Shown: one piece after another, positions 26,253-35,892 of the stretch | Layout of the letters: each line of letters begins with the position of its first letter | How positions within the stretch are numbered: position 1 is the stretch's first letter | Source of the DNA: Lunularia cruciata | Taxonomy: Eukaryota > Streptophyta > Marchantiopsida > Lunulariales > Lunulariaceae | Assembly (NCBI GenBank): GCA_948567375.1 | Contig: OX419760.1 | Location: 34,534,001 to 34,598,000, forward strand | Length of the DNA stretch: 64,000 nucleotides | Direction of reading: 5' to 3' | Made by a program: the position numbers and the translations under genes | Notes under the pieces: generated by a model | Databases searched by the model: none | What the model was told of the DNA's origin: nothing | The model's input: the letters and a program-made list of their open reading frames with translations, nothing else

Positions 26253-28478
26253 AAATGTGAGCGTCCCCGCCAACACCGACAACCGAGTCTTTATACATAG
26301 TCGGGTTTTGGGTCCAATATTTTCTAATCCTCCACCCGTTGACGCGAGTGGCAAAAGGATTGCCGTCCAGGTCTGCAAGTTGAATAGAGCTATCGACATA
26401 TATGTGCATCACGCAATACGGCCTCATCCACCTCAAATGTAATTTTCTTGGAAAAAATATGCGGCGATTGTCATATAACAATACCAAGTCCTCCTCCTGA
26501 ACAGCCATAGGTTTGATTCTTTTATCATGCTTGACCTTCCGTTGTTCTTGAATTTCCTTTGTAGTTTGCATTGCATCATCCTTTTTCTCTTCCAACCACA
26601 TCAATTGATGGATCCAAAGATCTTGGCTTTCTTCCTCCGACAAGCGTTCTTCACAAAGAATTTGATATGTTGGTACTTCAAATTCAACTGGTAATATAGG
26701 ATGCAATCCGTGTGGCAGGAAGTAAGGAGTTTGCTTGGTAGTAATCTTTTCAATTGTTTGATAAGCCCACAAAGCTGCAAGTAACTTTGTGTCCCAATCA
26801 TAGGCATAATTGACTGTCACCTTATTCAAAATTTTGCACAACAATCCATTGGCCTTCTCTGTGAGTCCATTTGCTTTTAGGTTGTAAGGCATGGTCTTTT
26901 GATGTTTAATTTGGAAGTACTTGGTTAACGCTTCCATCATTGAGTTCAAAAAATGGGTTCCCCGATCATTGACCAATTCCAGAGGACACTCGTAATGGGA
27001 AATGATGTTTCAGAAGAAAAATTCTGCAACTATTTCTACATCATCTCTTTGTGTTGCCTCTGCTTCCACCATCTTGGTAGCATAATCGGTACATACCAGG
27101 ATGTACCTCTTCCTCGTGACACGGGTTATTGGTTGAATAGGGCCCACAAAATCAATACCCCATTTCTCAAATAGGGCCAGGGGCAAAATTGGTTTCAAAG
27201 GCCACTGGGAAGTTGCCGTCGGTTTCCTTGTTCTTTGACATGCATCACAACTTTGAATATGGGTGTGAGTATCTTTATACATCATAGGCCACCAATATCC
27301 TGCTGAAAGAATTTTCTTCACCATATTTTCAGGGCATAGTGTCCTCCTGATGCTTTTGAGTGTAAGGATTCAATGACTCCTCCAACTTCATATGCTTCAA
27401 AACATCTCCGAAGTACTTCACCTTTGCCCATCTTAAACAAAATGTTGTGTTTTAATTGGTACGGTCCCATTTTCCAGAGGAAGACTGCCCTTTGCTCCGG
27501 GTCCAGCCCCTCAGGAAAATGATACGTATGCAAATAGTGATTTTTTTCCACATACCTTGTACTTCAAACATCCATTAAATGATATAGCTCTTCATCAGGA
27601 AACCGATCATCGATTTCCAAGTCTTGGTCTTGAGTTTCTAACTTGGATAAGAAGTCCGCATTTGAATGTGAAGCTCCCTTCCTTACTTGTATAGTGTATG
27701 TGAATTCTTGTAACAACAAGATCTATTGTGCAATTTTCCCGGACAAATCTGCCTTCTTGCCAAGTGTTGTAATGCATAATGGTCAACATAGACGACAAAC
27801 TTGTATCCTAGCAGGTAGTGGCAAAATTTCTTGCAGGCATACACCATTCCGAGTGCTTCTTGTTCAGTCGTCAAATAGTTCTTTTTTGAGACTGATAATT
27901 TTTGGTTGGCATAATATACCGGGTAGTCCTTCTTCTTCTTGTCCTTTTGACTTAAGACAACTCCGATTGCCATGGATGAAGTGTCCACATACACATGAAA
28001 AGGGGTATCCCAATTTGGGGGCCCTCATAACTAGTGCTTCAACCAGTTTCCGCTTCAATACTTGGAAAGCATCTTCTTGCGCGGCTTCCCACAAGTAGTC
28101 TATGGACTTCATCAGTAGCTTTGCAAGGGGTGCAGCCTGCACCGCATAATTTGACATGAAGCGTCTGTAGTATCCAACATGTCCTAAGAAGGCTCTCAGT
28201 TCTCGGATATTCTTTGGGGATTCCAACGCTGAGATTACTTTGACCTTCTTGACATCAACTTCAATACCTTGGCTTGATACTCAATGCCCTAGAAGAATTC
28301 CCTCTTTCATTGCAAAGAAACATTTCTCCGGGTGTAATGAAAAACCGGCAAAACAACATCTTTCAAAATTTTGGCAAAGGTAATCCAAATGTACATCTCT
28401 TCGTCCAAACACACAAAAATCATCAATGAAGACTTCCACAAATTTGTGCATAAAATCTTTGAAGATTGCATTCATCAT
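26251..28478 (-). pseudogene. B1 Pol remnant: RT (C-terminal part), RNase H, integrase
   Basis: Minus-strand frames carry the RT active site FIDDFCVFG (about 28,420-28,450), an RNase H with VYVDTSSMAIGVVLS and an H2C2 zinc domain (HYALKIW, then CDACQRTRK). The integrase core follows with IDFVGP, then NDRGTHF and NGLTEKANG supplying the D, D, E residues. The frame ends at a TGA three codons before the LTR. Several frameshifts separate the segments (27,324/27,318; 27,683-27,994; 27,864-28,226), so it is dead. No chromodomain or PHD finger follows this integrase. Confidence 0.88.
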
Positions 28479-29141
28479 TGTTGTGCGTATATATATCGCT
28501 ACACAACATACATCGCTGTCAACATCATACACTATAGAAGCACAACTCACACATAAGTCATACATAGACTCTAAAGTGCCACAATAATCAGATTGCTTAA
28601 CACTCTCAACTCAGCTCAACTCAGATCAGTACTTGATCTGTCACTCTATAAACTGCCAACAACTGGGCACTGATTATAGTCAAACCACACCCACTCAAGC
28701 ATAGAGAATCCAGGTGACACTTGCCGGCCTTTGTCCACCATAGCCAGGAACTCGAAGGCTCAACATCAGAGAAGTGAGCTCTCTGGAGCTCACTTTGAAA
28801 CTATACTCCCCTGGACTTGAGCTAGCACTGGAACACTAACGGTCCCACTGACGGCACACTCGACGGTGCAAACGGTGCAAAGTGACAGTGGGCTCCACCG
28901 TGAAGTCAGTACCCCAAACACCAAATCAGACTATCGGAAAGTAGTCCCTGAGAAACTACTAGAATAACTCTAACTACTATCATTGGAACTCCAGTGTCCG
29001 AGCAGCTAGATGCGGAAGTACAAATGGCGTGACAGCTGTCGTGCGTATATACATCGCTACACAACATACATTGCTGTCAACATCATACACTATAGAAGCA
29101 CAACTCACACAGAAGTCATACATAGACTCTAAAGTGCCACA
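28479..29141 (-). repeat. A2 3' LTR (putative), 663 bp, with about 110-bp direct repeats at its ends
   Basis: In element sense it starts TGTGGCACTTTAGAGTC, preceded by the G-run CTAGGGGGGCGAT that can serve as polypurine tract, and ends GCACAACA. The blocks 28,479-28,590 and 29,037-29,141 are direct repeats. TTTATAGAG near 28,650 is a possible TATA box, about 170 bases from the end. Equivalent blocks close A1 and A3. Confidence 0.7.
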
Positions 29142-29313
29142 ATCGCCCCCCTAGCTGGCGGTTAGGTCCCTCTAACTCCAGATAGCCATCTACTCTAAGT
29201 ATATGGTATACCCTCTAATGGGCAAAGATCAGGAGGCCGGGTGCTATGGAGCCCCATTGTTAGTCACCTGTCAGCAATCTATACCATACAAAGAATGAAC
29301 TAGCTATAGGTCA

Positions 29314-29460
29314 AGTACATCTAGGACATAACCACTGTCCCTGAGGAACCACCATGAGAGGAGGAGTCAAACATGCCATATGCCATCCTCTCAAATAGCT
29401 ATCACACACTAATATAGTAGCAGCTCCACCAGAAGAGCCACATAACATACACCTCAAGCC
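29314..29460 (-). other. PHD finger at the C-terminus of the A2 integrase
   Basis: The last 47 residues of the polyprotein form a C4HC3 pattern: CMLC, eleven residues, CDSY (CDSC in A1 and A3), four residues, HMAC, then 17 residues, CPRC. The tryptophan of GWHMAC and the WLCPRC ending are typical of PHD fingers, which bind histone H3 tails. In A2 one ligand is Tyr (Cys in the other copies); in A1 the His and a later Cys are lost; in A3 the Trp is a stop. Every ligand is intact in at least two copies, so the ancestral module was complete. Chromoviruses carry a chromodomain in this place; here it is a different histone reader. Confidence 0.85.
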
Positions 29461-32400
29461 TGCATGTACAAGTGCCAAGCTTGGGTCCATTACCATCAAT
29501 GTTTGGGAGGTGGCATGGCGCACAATTGCGCACATGATCCTTCCAAACAACACCATCACGTCCTTCTAACACAAGGACTCCAGATGGCAAAACCTCACGC
29601 ACTCTCAAGATAGTGCGGCCTGTAGAAACATCAAGTGTCGTCGGTGCTGTCTGCTGTAGATATACATAGTTGCTTGGATGAAATCAACAGATCGAGGGTC
29701 TATAACCTCCTCCTCGAATGGTAGCATAGCGTAAAGTATCTCTATGCTGAGAAATTGCCAAGTTCTCAAAGGCCATTAGCATCACTCTCCGAAAGATCTC
29801 TACCCGCTGAGAACATGCGCTCATCCATACATCGGGGTCATCCAAGTCCAAAACTACAGTAGCATCTCGACAAATGGCTGCAAGTAAATCTGGATCTCGT
29901 CCATAGAGTAGAAAGTATGGAGAGAAGGATGCTAATGAGGCTTGCCGGCTGAACCGATAGCCCATGGCCAACCAAGGTAACTGGAGATCCCAATCTCCCA
30001 AGTGGCCTCTCTGCAAACCATACTTTTGCAATCCTCTCTTCACCGTCTAAACCACTCTCTCTGCTAAGCCATCTGCCTCAGGGTGATCTTGGGATGTAGT
30101 ACGATGATCAATCAAAGCCTTGTCACACAAGACCTGAAACTCTCCCAAGAACTCTATACCCTGATCAGTCAAAACCTCAGTTGGTGCACCAAAATGACTA
30201 AGAACTCAATCCAGGAACGAGTAAGCTGTCCCTTCACTAGACTTGTCAGGAAGTGCCACCAACTCAATCCACTTGGAGAAGTGCTCCACCATCAACAAAA
30301 CATACCGATGATGTCTCACAGTCAACGGTAAAGGTCCGGCAAAGTCCAAACTCCAACGGTAACCCAATCCCATGATAGGTAATGGGTGTAACTGTGGCGT
30401 AGGAGCATTGAATGATGCTCTAACTCGGTCACAAACCACACATCTGGCAACAAACTGCTGTACCTCGGTCTGCACACCGCACCACCAATAATGACTCTGG
30501 AGTAAGCTATATGTATGCTTTACTCCAAAATGTCCTAGCTCCTCATGAGCATGACGGACCAACTATGGTCTCTGAGATGGAAGTGGTACTACTTGCACTC
30601 TACCATCCTCCCATACACGCAAAATGTGTCTACCCTCCAATCTGAACCGTCTAGCTTGCTAAAGAACACGGTCTCTCTCCTTGGCCCCAACTGTGCCACC
30701 CACAGCACCAGTGCAAAGATAGTCCATCACTAAGACATCATCATGAATGTCTTGCTGAACTGTACCAATATCTTCACTCTCTGGTCTGTGACCTCAATAA
30801 CTCCTCCTGTATGCGCTGAGAGAGATACCACCAAAGCCTCTACAAATATACATAGAAAGGCCGATGCATGCCAACCTGGCACCATCTCCTCATCTGTCTC
30901 ACCATGCCAACGTGCTCCGGTCTGATCCTGCTGGTTGGGACATGGGTTTCTACTCAACCCATCTGCATCACGGTTCAACACTCCAGGTCTGTGAACAACC
31001 GTGAAATCATACTCCTATAAAATCAGAGCCCATTGTGCAAGCTTCCCTGAAAGCTTGTTGGACTCCATCAACCACTTCAGCGGCTGATGATCAGTGATGA
31101 GAGTGAAGGGGTTACCAAATAGGTAACATCGGAAATGTGCTACTGCCCAAACTGCTGCCAAGCACTCTCCCTCATATGAACTATACTTCGCCTCCGCTGA
31201 ATTGTTGGAGCGACTAGCATAGGCCACCATAAACTCCTTCCCCTCATCATCATGCAGGGTGAGCACCGCTCCAAGCCCCAACATACTCCAATCAATATGA
31301 ATCTGAAATGGTCGTCCCCTGATCGGTCTCCTCAAAATAGGAGTAGATGTCAACCTCTCCTTGAGCTCTACAAAAGCCCTCTCCTGCTCATCTCCCCAAC
31401 ACCACTCCTGTGTAAGCTTGGTCAGCTTCGTCAAGGCCTTGGCAATGGCACTAAATCCTCTAACATAGCGGCGATAGAAGTTTGCCAACCCAAGGAATGC
31501 TTGCACTCTGCTCACATCCGTAGGCCGAGGAATACGTGCAATAGCCTCCACCTTGGTCTGCTGAACACCAAGTCCTCCGGGGTAGATAGTGTGACCCAAA
31601 TACTCAACCTGCTCGTGGAAGAACCTACACTTCCCAGGATGTAATTTGAGTCCATGAGATCTCAACCTCTCAAACACCTCCAACAATTGTCTCTCATGCT
31701 CCTCCACAGTAGTGCTATAAACCAAAATGTCATCAATATAGCACTGAGCAAAATCCAATCCAGCTAGGATCCTATCCATGACCCTCTAGAACTAAGCAGG
31801 AGCGTTCTTCAACCCAAATGGTAAGAACCTCCACTAATATAGCACATCCTTGCCGTGAGGATCAATAGCCCAAAATGCTGTCTTGGACTTATCCTCCTCC
31901 CTGATCGGCAACTAATGATACCCCGCTCAAAGATCCAAAGTATTGAAGACCTTTGCATGCCCAATTGCATCAAAAATCTCCTTCGGTGTAGGCATGGCAT
32001 ACCGATCGGCCCTGGTCTGTCGGTTGATAGGACGGTAATCTCTACACATCCGCCTATCTGTATAGTTGCCATGCATATCCTTCTTGGCTGGCATCACTGT
32101 CGCTGATGCATACTCTCCATGTGAAATCTCTACCAAACCAGCCTCAAAAAGGTCACTACTTTGGCTCTGAATCAATGTCCTCTCCATATCACTATATCGA
32201 TAAGGACGTCGGAAAACTGGTGTGTCGCTTGTCAACTCAATCCGTATACCAGGTCCCTTTAGAGCACCCAAATCCTCTATACTGAAGGCAAAACAACTCG
32301 TGTGACTCCTCAAGAACCTCCAAACCCTCCGTCTTTCCTCTCCTGTAAGCTTGGGTCCAAGATCTGGCTCCCAAGTATCCTCTATAACTATAGTAGGAGT

Positions 32401-32774
32401 GGAATACGTACTGATTGACTACTACATTGGGCCCTTGGGAGCAATAGTGTCATGCTCCCGACCACTAGAGGTCCCAACCTCAGTGTGAAAAACTCCCTCC
32501 ACTCTGGCTGCAAGCTCCACACGTCCTCTGGCTGCATCCCATGTGGACCAAGGGTGTAATCCAAGTAGCCCACGCTCACCTGGATGGACTCCAAGTAGAC
32601 CACTCTCCCTAGTAGCTACCGGATGTGTCCCAAGAATACCATGTCCACTCGGTCCATCGCCCCCAGCATGTGCCTGAATCGTCTCGATAGGCACACGGCT
32701 CACAAGTGTCCGAGTGGTGATGCCTATCAAGCGCATCCTACGTTGCTTTGCCAAGCCAAGGCTCACAATCCAAG

Positions 32775-33705
32775 TCAAACAGTTCAGGTCCATAGCCTGA
32801 CCTAACACCTGACGCCTGGATGCCTCTGACACTGCTGAAACAATGGTAATACCGGTGCAAAAACCCATCACCCGCTCTTTCTCATCAGCGTTGGGCTCCA
32901 CCAACTACTGTAACTGTGAGTCCCAAACAAGTCCAAGTCCTCCTTCTTGAAAAGCATGAGAGCTTGGGAAACTCATGAGTGTGGGAAATGCAGTTCTAGG
33001 CTGTCCAACTAGGTTCACCACTGCCATAGATGACCTATCAGCCACTACCACTATCTGAGACTGACGCCCAACATCCAAGATATCATCAACAAGAATGTGG
33101 TCCAGTTGCTGAATCCCATCATAAGCACGATGTAGAACCTCTCTGGGTAAGAGGTTTTTCCACCAAAGACAAAGACGATGAGCCCGTGATCCCACTCTGG
33201 CTACATCTAACAATACAATAGGTCCCATCCAAGAATGGACCTGATGTGTACTCGCCACCACTCTAGTGCAAGAATCACCCATCAATGGAACGTTCTCCAA
33301 AAGGTAAGCTGGAGAAATAGACTGATGAACATGGAGATATCAAAGTATGCGTAACATCTCCCAAAACACACCAGAACGAGGATCCTGAAGACCCAAACCG
33401 TGGCCCGCATGTGTATGTCCCTAACATGGCCATACAAAAATCACCAAGTGAATAGGCCCATGTCTTTCTAGATCATGCGCTCCCAGTAAGGAAATGTCTC
33501 CTGGTAGGGCCTTCTAGTAACCTCTGACTAATGACATTGGTAATAACTCTGGATACCGATAAGCCAAGTGTGCCACATGATGTAGAGAGACTCGTCTAGC
33601 AATCTCATCTCTCTCTACATACAAGTACCTCTGTACTCGGATACCCGCCTATAACACCATAGCTAGTCCGGTGCTGATCCCACCAAACAACTCCAATATG
33701 CATAT
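32775..33705 (-). pseudogene. DNA (cytosine-5) methyltransferase domain of A2
   Basis: C5-methyltransferase motifs appear in the canonical, unpermuted order. Motif I is ILELFGGISTGLA (33,661-33,700), the SAM-binding loop. Motif IV is WPC, with the catalytic Cys codon at 33,424-33,426, then GHTHAGHGLGLQDPRSG. Motif VI is ENV (33,289-33,297). A VGSRAHRLCLWW stretch fills the motif VIII position, and GFCTGIT with RRQVLGQAMDLN fills motifs IX-X. The enzyme would transfer a methyl group from SAM to DNA cytosine. The domain lies between retropepsin and RT in all three large A copies. In A2 it is broken by TAG directly after the catalytic Cys and by others. The order excludes a rearranged DRM-type enzyme. 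The subfamily (DNMT3-like, DNMT5, bacterial-like) cannot be settled without a tree. Confidence 0.88.
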
Positions 33706-34740
33706 CCCCTCTATTGGATACTGCCAAGCAATGAGTGTGGTATCCAGAGGTGTCAAAGCAATTGCCTCCGGAGGCTCATCCTCACACTCATCTCCTGATG
33801 GTACGAAGGCTCCACTCCAAGCTTGCTGCACCAACTGATCTACATGCTGCTGCAATGCCTCCTCTGAACTCCACAATGGAACATCCAAGGTGGATGGAAA
33901 AACCCCACTCGTACTCCAAAGCCGAGTGATCTCCTCTGGTACTGGAGTATCCTTTGCATGGGTGCTCCCCTCCAACAAGTCACCAGGCCAAGTAACTGCA
34001 CCGCTGAAAGCCAAAACTGATGCTGCCATGGTCCCGGACTATAGTGAGCCAAGACTGCCACTACTAAAGCGTACTGGTAGGCAACATACCCGTCCCTCAC
34101 CAGACTGCCAACCAGGTCTATAAGAGGTTGTCTCCTCCCAATAGTCAATGCTTAAACCCATAGGGTATAACACTGCTCCCCCAACTAGCACATCATATGA
34201 CTCAGCTATTGTCGTAATAGCCTGAGCTATCACCACCGAGCTATCAGTTGGATGACCAGGTTGAACCTGGACAACAAGCTCTCCACGTGTGATGTATTGT
34301 GTCGAACCACCACCAAGAGATGTTTGGATCTGAAATGGACACCTCTCCACATCGGTCTTCCGTAACTCCAGACCGACAACTGCAGCCTTCCCCAACATAA
34401 GGGGCTGCACACCAGAGTCTAACAAGACTCTCTGTGGTGTATAGACCTTCCCTGAAGGTCCCACCAAACAAAAAATCCCCCTTTGGTTATCCAATAGGAC
34501 AACACCAGGTGTAAACCGCGCTCTCTCAAAGGCCGGTCTAGCTGGCAACTCCTCCAGTCTAGCCGCTACTACCTGCCATAAACCACTGGTCGCTGAACGG
34601 ATCCCATGCTCCTCAACCAAGTCAGCTCCACTACCAACCACCTCTGCTCTAGTAGTAGGAACTGCACCATCCCTACTCTCACACAACGTGGCAGCCAACC
34701 GGAACACTGGGGCTGGGTCAACTCACAATGTAAACATGTC

Positions 34741-35199
34741 ATTGGCTAAAAACAAAGGATGCCGCATAATCAGTTGAGCCGCCCCCAACATCATGCTAGA
34801 CTCAGTTTGTGTAGTAGCAGGTGGCTGACTAGTAGGTAGTCCATCATGTAGTCCATCACCACCTACCACACCTGCACTGGGACGTCTAGGAACCATGGAT
34901 GTCGTCTGCAATGCCTCAGATAGCGTGAAAGACTGGGGAAGTCTGACCTGTCTCCCAACCTCTCCTCTCTGTGGGTCCAACTCCACTGATGCTCCTCTAG
35001 GCTCTGGAGCACATACTACACTCCTAGTCACTGCTGCAGATGCATCCACTTGTGCTGCTCCGCACATGAAGTCCAAAGCATCTCTATCACCAGCATATGA
35101 GGTGGAAGCCTCAGCACCCAAATCTGATCTCCTGTAATACTCCGAGGACAAGAGAAGAGAGAAAACACAGATTGCACACTCAAACATTCGATGCTCCAA
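34741..35199 (-). pseudogene. A2 N-terminal open frame upstream of retropepsin
   Basis: A 158-codon stretch (to 34,723) rich in Ala, Ser, Val and Pro, with phrases such as SDLGAEASTSYAGDRD and MMLGAAQLIMRHPL. It ends in a TGA shortly before the protease frame, which continues in the same sense. It takes the place where Gag should be but shows no capsid helices or CCHC knuckle. It may be a reduced or diverged Gag, or simply leader. I do not recognise it. Confidence 0.5.
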
Positions 35200-35210
35200 G
35201 GGAGCACCTT

Positions 35211-35224
35211 CTCTTTATTATATA
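35211..35224 (-). promoter_or_regulatory. TATA box, probable family A promoter
   Basis: Element-sense TATATAATAAAGAG lies about 80 bases upstream of a pyrimidine-rich stretch and the sequence ATTACAGGAGATCAGA, which weakly recalls an LTR end followed by an initiator-tRNA primer site. If so, an unrelated or much diverged 5' LTR would lie to the right. Confidence 0.5.
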
Positions 35225-35225
35225 G

Positions 35226-35892
35226 GCAAAGAGGATCTCCTCCAAGGAAGCTCCACCATAGGATTAGGGACACAGATAGGTGACATGTCAGCAAGCTCCA
35301 CCCTTGGATTACTTACTTGGATGGGTGATCTGTCTGGTCTAGGTCCTATCTGGTCTAGGTCCTATCTGGTTGGTCAAACGAGCTTTGACCGGAGGGAATC
35401 TTTTAGGGAATCTTCCTGTAGGAATCTCAGAATCACATGAGTAAGGTACCATTGGAAAGCTCTCAACTGGACAAACCAAGGGGGAGGAAAGGCCAGCCTT
35501 TTCTCCATTGGGGGTGGGGGGAATCTGCACATTTTCAAGGCCTAATTCATCCGTTTAGGCCTCCGAAATTGCCTTCAAAGATTTCAGGCATATTTCGGTT
35601 CCTACTCTATTAGTAGAAGTCCTCTTTTGGTGATACCTCTTTCTGATATGTTTAGTCCATCATGTGTAACATCCTTCCAGATGTTACCAAACCAATTCTC
35701 ACCTTTAAATCATATGTCTAGCTATTGATTCTAAGGTTCTCAAGTCTATTTCGGTTTCTGCACTATTTGTAGAAGTACTCTTTTGGTGATACTTCTATCT
35801 GATCTGTTTTGACCATCATGTAGAACATCATTCTAGATGTTACCAAACCAAATTTCACATCTAGATCATATGGCTAACCCTTGGTATTACAA
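35226..35892. other. unassigned segment between A2 and B2, with two tandem duplications
   Basis: It holds a 17-bp duplication (CTGGTCTAGGTCCTAT, about 35,334-35,368) and a roughly 140-bp diverged duplication (about 35,590-35,730 and 35,750-35,878, both with CTTTTGGTGATAC and AGATGTTACCAAACCAA). It could be the U3 of a 5' LTR for A2, but nothing similar occurs at the 3' end of A2. It has no coding capacity. Confidence 0.6.

Larger units (their letters stand above)
22464..28478 (-). mobile_element. Family B Ty3/gypsy element, copy B1, 5'-truncated
   Basis: In element sense it runs from the middle of reverse transcriptase (28,478, where A2 breaks it) through RNase H and integrase to a polypurine tract and a complete 3.78-kb 3' LTR ending at 22,464. 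The rest of RT, the protease, any Gag and the 5' LTR are missing; they are not found on the far side of A2, where an inverted B fragment lies instead. B1 itself sits inside A1. Confidence 0.88.
29311..34740 (-). pseudogene. A2 polyprotein: PR, DNA C5-methyltransferase, RT, RNase H, IN, PHD finger
   Basis: Minus-strand order: a retropepsin-like block (VLLDSGVQPLML, about 34,395-34,435); a methyltransferase (33,705-32,775, separate entry); a linker with repeated GLLGVHP-type units; RT (about 32,280-31,440) with MCRDYRPINRQ and YIDDILVYS (YIDD 31,729-31,740); RNase H (about 31,430-30,930) with VLNRDADGLSR. The integrase follows: zinc domain HEELGHFG..CVVCDRV, core D in SLDFAGP, D in LTDQG and E in GLAER (30,562-29,684). 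A basic/aromatic integrase tail precedes the PHD finger and the stop at 29,311. Several in-frame stops (33,421; 31,927; 31,015) and frameshifts kill this copy. No CCHC knuckle or capsid-like Gag is seen upstream. Confidence 0.88.
28479..35225 (-). mobile_element. Family A element, copy A2, the most complete copy
   Basis: In element sense it runs from a TATA-containing leader near 35,225 through a short N-terminal frame, retropepsin, cytosine methyltransferase, RT, RNase H, integrase and PHD finger to a 663-bp terminal repeat ending at 28,479. It interrupts the RT gene of B1. The 5' limit is uncertain, because no copy of the 3' terminal repeat is found on that side. This copy is best for reading the domain order. 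Confidence 0.85.

Noticed and set aside
28479-29141. DIRS/Ngaro-type element because of split direct repeats
   Set aside because: Family A encodes a DDE integrase with H2C2 zinc domain, not a tyrosine recombinase, and the 450-bp middle part is not found at the 5' side.
29314-29460. Chromodomain at the family A integrase end
   Set aside because: The pattern is Cys/His zinc coordination (C4HC3), not the aromatic cage and strand pattern of chromodomains.
33421-33423. TAG after the catalytic Cys as programmed readthrough or recoding
   Set aside because: CAG codons are kept elsewhere and many other private stops exist; decay or inheritance from a broken source explains it more simply. Kept only as an alternative.
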